From assembly GCF_003412455.1 (NCBI RefSeq), contig NZ_QTJU01000007.1:1-64000 (forward strand): 64,000 nucleotides of DNA. The letters are read 5' to 3'. The translations under genes and the position numbers were made by a program. Shown in pieces: positions 61,657 to 64,000 of this stretch. Below the pieces are notes generated by a model. That model searched no databases. It saw nothing but the letters and a program-made list of their open reading frames with translations, and was not told the DNA's origin. The stretch comes from Deminuibacter soli. GTDB taxonomy: Bacteria; Bacteroidota; Bacteroidia; Chitinophagales; Chitinophagaceae. Within the stretch, counting starts at the first letter, position 1; the number at the start of each line of letters is the position of its first letter.

Positions 61657-62706
61657 TTAAAGGGCGACTTTCTTTTGCCCGTTTGCTATGCCATGGATGT
61701 ATTTTAAAAGGCCGTCCATGTATGTTTTCTGATCATCATAAAAACACAAATGGCTGCCGCCGGGGCAGTACAAAAAGCTGCCGTTTTTCACCTGCGTGGC
61801 CATCCACTGCATATGCCCGGGGTTCATATAATCGTAGCGTGCACCAATGGTGAGCGTGGGAACAGTCAATTGCGGCAGCTGGTCGTCTACATGCCAGGTT
61901 GCCAGCTGACCGGATATCACAAACTGGTCTGGGCCCACCATATAATCGCCATATTCACGGTTAATGCCGCGGAATGCGCGCACAAAGGGTTCTGGCCATT
62001 CAGGCACCGGTATCCTGCAAACAACCTGTGCAAAATAATGCTGGAACATCAGTGCTTCGTAAGCAGGGTTAGTAAATTCCCCGCGGGTTTCGTACTGCCT
62101 GATGGAATCCAGTGCTGACGCAGGAATTTGTTTCTCCAGCACATCCGATGCATAACTGTTATACACCTTCATGTTGCTCACCATATTTGAGATGATCAAT
62201 GCTTTCAGGTGCGACTGGTATTTCAATGCATATTGCATGGCAAGAATGCCGCCCCATGAATGGCCCCAGAGAATAAGGTTCTCTTTGTCGAGATGTAACG
62301 CCTTACGCACCTGTTCCAGTTCATCAACAGAGCGGGACAGGCTGTACAACGCAGTGTCGTTGGGCTTGTCTGAATAACCGCAACCCAGCTGGTCGTAGTA
62401 AATAAACTCTATCCCTTCTTTGGGGAAAAAGCTTTCAAAGCATTCCAGGTATTCATGGCTTACACCAGGGCCGCCTGCCAGCAGCAGCACTTTTATTTTG
62501 GGGTTGTTGCCTACGCGTTTGGTCCATACGTTGAAATTGCCTTTGGGTGTAGTGATACTGACCATTTGCACGCCGCCTGTTTTAATGGTGGCAGCAGGTA
62601 GTTGCTGCGCTGTACCTGTATGCCAGGCAATTATGCCTGCCATCAATAGTAGTAAGGACAAGTAAACCGGGTTCCCGCTTTTGCAGGAAAGAAATGTTTG
62701 TTTCAT
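61657..62706 (-). CDS. Alpha/beta-hydrolase, proline iminopeptidase (S33) type
   Basis: A 349-residue secreted or membrane-anchored hydrolase; ATG 62706 is chosen because a hydrophobic signal follows (P-V-Y-L-S-L-L-L-L-M-A-G-I-I-A-W). Family S33 marks are L-A-G-G-P-G-V-S-H-E-Y (oxyanion loop), F-I-Y-Y-D-Q-L-G-C-G-Y-S-D, the nucleophile serine in L-W-G-H-S-W-G-G-I-L, an acid in G-A-R-Y-D-Y-M-N-P and a late histidine in P-G-G-S-H-L. These enzymes remove N-terminal proline or related residues from peptides. It is a lone gene; the substrate is not established. Confidence 0.88.
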   Translation of the reverse strand: MKQTFLSCKSGNPVYLSLLLLMAGIIAWHTGTAQQLPAATIKTGGVQMVSITTPKGNFNVWTKRVGNNPKIKVLLLAGGPGVSHEYLECFESFFPKEGIEFIYYDQLGCGYSDKPNDTALYSLSRSVDELEQVRKALHLDKENLILWGHSWGGILAMQYALKYQSHLKALIISNMVSNMKVYNSYASDVLEKQIPASALDSIRQYETRGEFTNPAYEALMFQHYFAQVVCRIPVPEWPEPFVRAFRGINREYGDYMVGPDQFVISGQLATWHVDDQLPQLTVPTLTIGARYDYMNPGHMQWMATQVKNGSFLYCPGGSHLCFYDDQKTYMDGLLKYIHGIANGQKKVAL

Positions 62707-63174
62707 GGTATTGATAATTAATGAAATGGCAGGCAAGCGTAAGAGCCGTGTAACCGGATGCAAATTTGCTCCTTTATTACGCGGGGAAATGATATAATTC
62801 GCATAATTAATGGTAGATTTTGTTTTAGTGCTATGTTAAATTTCATACCCGCACACGTTGATTTTTACCAGTTTTACCTTGAATTTTGCCATCCGGAAAT
62901 GCCTTTATCCGCGACCTTTGCTCATGGACGTTTTTTAGCAAAACGCATATATACCCCCAGACTTTTGGCAGGACTGTAAGTTGCTCAGGCTTGCAGTCCG
63001 CATTGGTGCTGTTTGCTTCCGGACGCAGGTATTGTTGCCATGTGATTAAAAGCTGCACCGGCAAACCTGGTGAAGAGGTTACGCGCAGAATAAAATACCC
63101 GGTCATTTTCAAACGAATAAAGAAGTTTTATATCTTCAGAGCAGGGCATAGGTATGCCTTACTAAAACAACTAC
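62707..63174. other. Divergent intergenic region before the GH2 gene
   Basis: About 470 bases between the hydrolase (minus) and the GH2 gene (plus), with no convincing gene. The left part is A+T-rich (62760-62860) and suits promoters. No clear promoter boxes or operators were identified. Confidence 0.4.
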
Positions 63175-64000
63175 ATGAGATTACTGCTAACCACCTTTTT
63201 ACTGGCAGCCTGTTTCGGGTTGCAGGCGCAAACAGCTATCACCAATGTACAGGGCCGCAAAACCACCAGTCTTAACGGCAACTGGCAATACCTGATTGAT
63301 CCGGAAGATTTCGGTAACCGCAACAATGGTGTAGGCACTGAACGCGTGCCCGGCGATAAACATGAATTTGTTGAATTTTCTTTTGATGCATCAGCCACCC
63401 TGCATGTGCCGGGCGATTTCAATTCGCAACTGCCTGAACTTACCTACTATGAAAGCACGGTGTGGTACAGGAAACAATTTGACTACACGCCCAATGGGCA
63501 ACGGCTGTTCCTGGTGTTTGGTGCGGTTAATTACCGGGCAGACGTGTATCTCAATGGTAAAAAAATCGGCAGTCATGAAGGAGGCTTTACGCCATTTCAG
63601 TTTGAGATAACAGCACTGGCGCAGGCGCACAACAGCATTGTTGTGCGGGTAAACAACCAGCGTTCAAAAGAAGGCATACCTGCCGCAGGGTTCGACTGGT
63701 ATAACTATGGCGGCATTACCCGTGATGTAAACCTGGTAGAAACACCTGCTTCGTTTATTGAAGATTATTTTGTTCAGTTTAAAAAAGGAGCAGCAAATAA
63801 AGTGGCCGGCTGGGTTAAATTAAATGGCACAGCCGCAGCCGGGCAACAGGTTACAGTAAGTGTTCCTGAAGCCGGCATCAGCTATGCTGCATCAACCAAT
63901 GATTCCGGCATTGCCTTATTGGAATTTCCTGCAACACTGAAGCCCTGGTCGCCCGACAACCCGAAGCGGTATACCGTACGCCTTACAACAGGGACTGATG
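63175..64000 (+). CDS. GH2-family glycosidase, N-terminal part (cut by window end)
   Basis: The first 275 residues of a larger enzyme (GH2 proteins are usually 600-1000 residues). ATG 63175 starts a signal peptide (L-L-L-T-T-F-L-L-A-A-C-F-G-L-Q-A-Q). The GH2 sugar-binding jelly roll follows: L-N-G-N-W-Q-Y-L-I-D-P, Y-E-S-T-V-W-Y-R-K-Q-F, V-Y-L-N-G-K-K-I-G-S-H-E-G-G-F-T-P-F, F-D-W-Y-N-Y-G-G-I-T-R-D-V. The immunoglobulin-like second domain starts near 200 and ends P-W-S-P-D-N-P-K-R-Y. The catalytic barrel lies outside the window. The family includes beta-galactosidases, beta-glucuronidases and beta-mannosidases; the pattern leans to beta-glucuronidase-like, without certainty. Confidence 0.9.
   Translation, partial: MRLLLTTFLLAACFGLQAQTAITNVQGRKTTSLNGNWQYLIDPEDFGNRNNGVGTERVPGDKHEFVEFSFDASATLHVPGDFNSQLPELTYYESTVWYRKQFDYTPNGQRLFLVFGAVNYRADVYLNGKKIGSHEGGFTPFQFEITALAQAHNSIVVRVNNQRSKEGIPAAGFDWYNYGGITRDVNLVETPASFIEDYFVQFKKGAANKVAGWVKLNGTAAAGQQVTVSVPEAGISYAASTNDSGIALLEFPATLKPWSPDNPKRYTVRLTTGTD

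Noticed and set aside
1-64000. CRISPR arrays, tRNA and rRNA genes
   Set aside because: No regularly spaced identical repeats, tRNA cloverleaf-like stretches or rRNA conserved blocks were noticed on reading.

Overview
The window looks like a chromosomal segment of a Bacteroidota bacterium, most likely of the Chitinophagaceae type. The evidence is a SusC/SusD pair, a one-protein hybrid two-component system, a type IX secretion sorting tail, DUF6443-type Rhs proteins, FtsX-type permeases, and lipoproteins with LxSC signals. No rRNA, tRNA, CRISPR array or intact transposase was seen. The identification rests on protein families read by eye; no database search was run.

Layout. (1) 1-2412: a possibly scarred left edge with two strong inverted repeats, a doubtful broken gene, and a HEPN-motif protein of unknown job. 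(2) 2589-11670: a peptide-natural-product island, visibly more A+T-rich than what follows. It holds two paralogous double-glycine-leader peptides with six identically spaced cysteines, a glycosyltransferase-like protein with a winged-helix-like tail, a TlpA thioredoxin, a VKOR-thioredoxin fusion, and a divergent C39-peptidase ABC exporter with its HlyD adaptor. The gene set (glycosyltransferase, disulfide enzymes, C39 exporter, Cys-rich GG peptide) parallels Gram-positive glycocin loci such as sublancin. It is the best candidate here for an undescribed system. (3) 12102-15867: an FtsX permease remnant, a GxGYxYP/discoidin protein with a secretion tail, and a tautomerase. (4) 16370-28389: an Rhs polymorphic-toxin locus with two fibre-like proteins sharing a C-terminus, a coiled-coil/beta-barrel protein, a large YD-repeat protein, an Rhs core protein with a DUF4258-like toxin tip, and an immediately adjacent small putative immunity gene.

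(5) 28506-38344: assorted genes. These are a DHFR-like reductase, a DUF2490 protein, a GH29 alpha-L-fucosidase, an NmrA-type protein, a streptogramin-lyase-like propeller, a DUF6934-type gene with a small partner gene, and a MacB/FtsX-type permease. Gene remnants lie between them. (6) 38709-52477: a compact fructan utilisation locus. The minus-strand operon runs sugar porter, PfkB fructokinase, SusC, SusD, GH172 (DUF2961), GH32. It diverges from a hybrid two-component sensor-regulator with a periplasmic sugar-binding sensor domain, and a 21-bp-spaced direct repeat lies in the shared intergenic region. (7) 52744-60950: a mannoside operon (GntR/UTRA regulator, ROK kinase-phosphomannose isomerase fusion, GH38 mannosidase, FHS-type sugar importer) with repeated TATGTTC-type palindromes at its regulatory gaps. 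(8) 61128-64000: a small membrane protein, a prolyl-aminopeptidase-like hydrolase, and the start of a GH2 glycosidase cut by the window edge.

How it works together: the right half is a carbohydrate-harvesting region (fructans, mannosides, fucosides). The left half carries two systems that probably act on competitors, a secreted modified peptide and an Rhs toxin. Gene remnants and inverted repeats at the junctions suggest that these were acquired or reshuffled.
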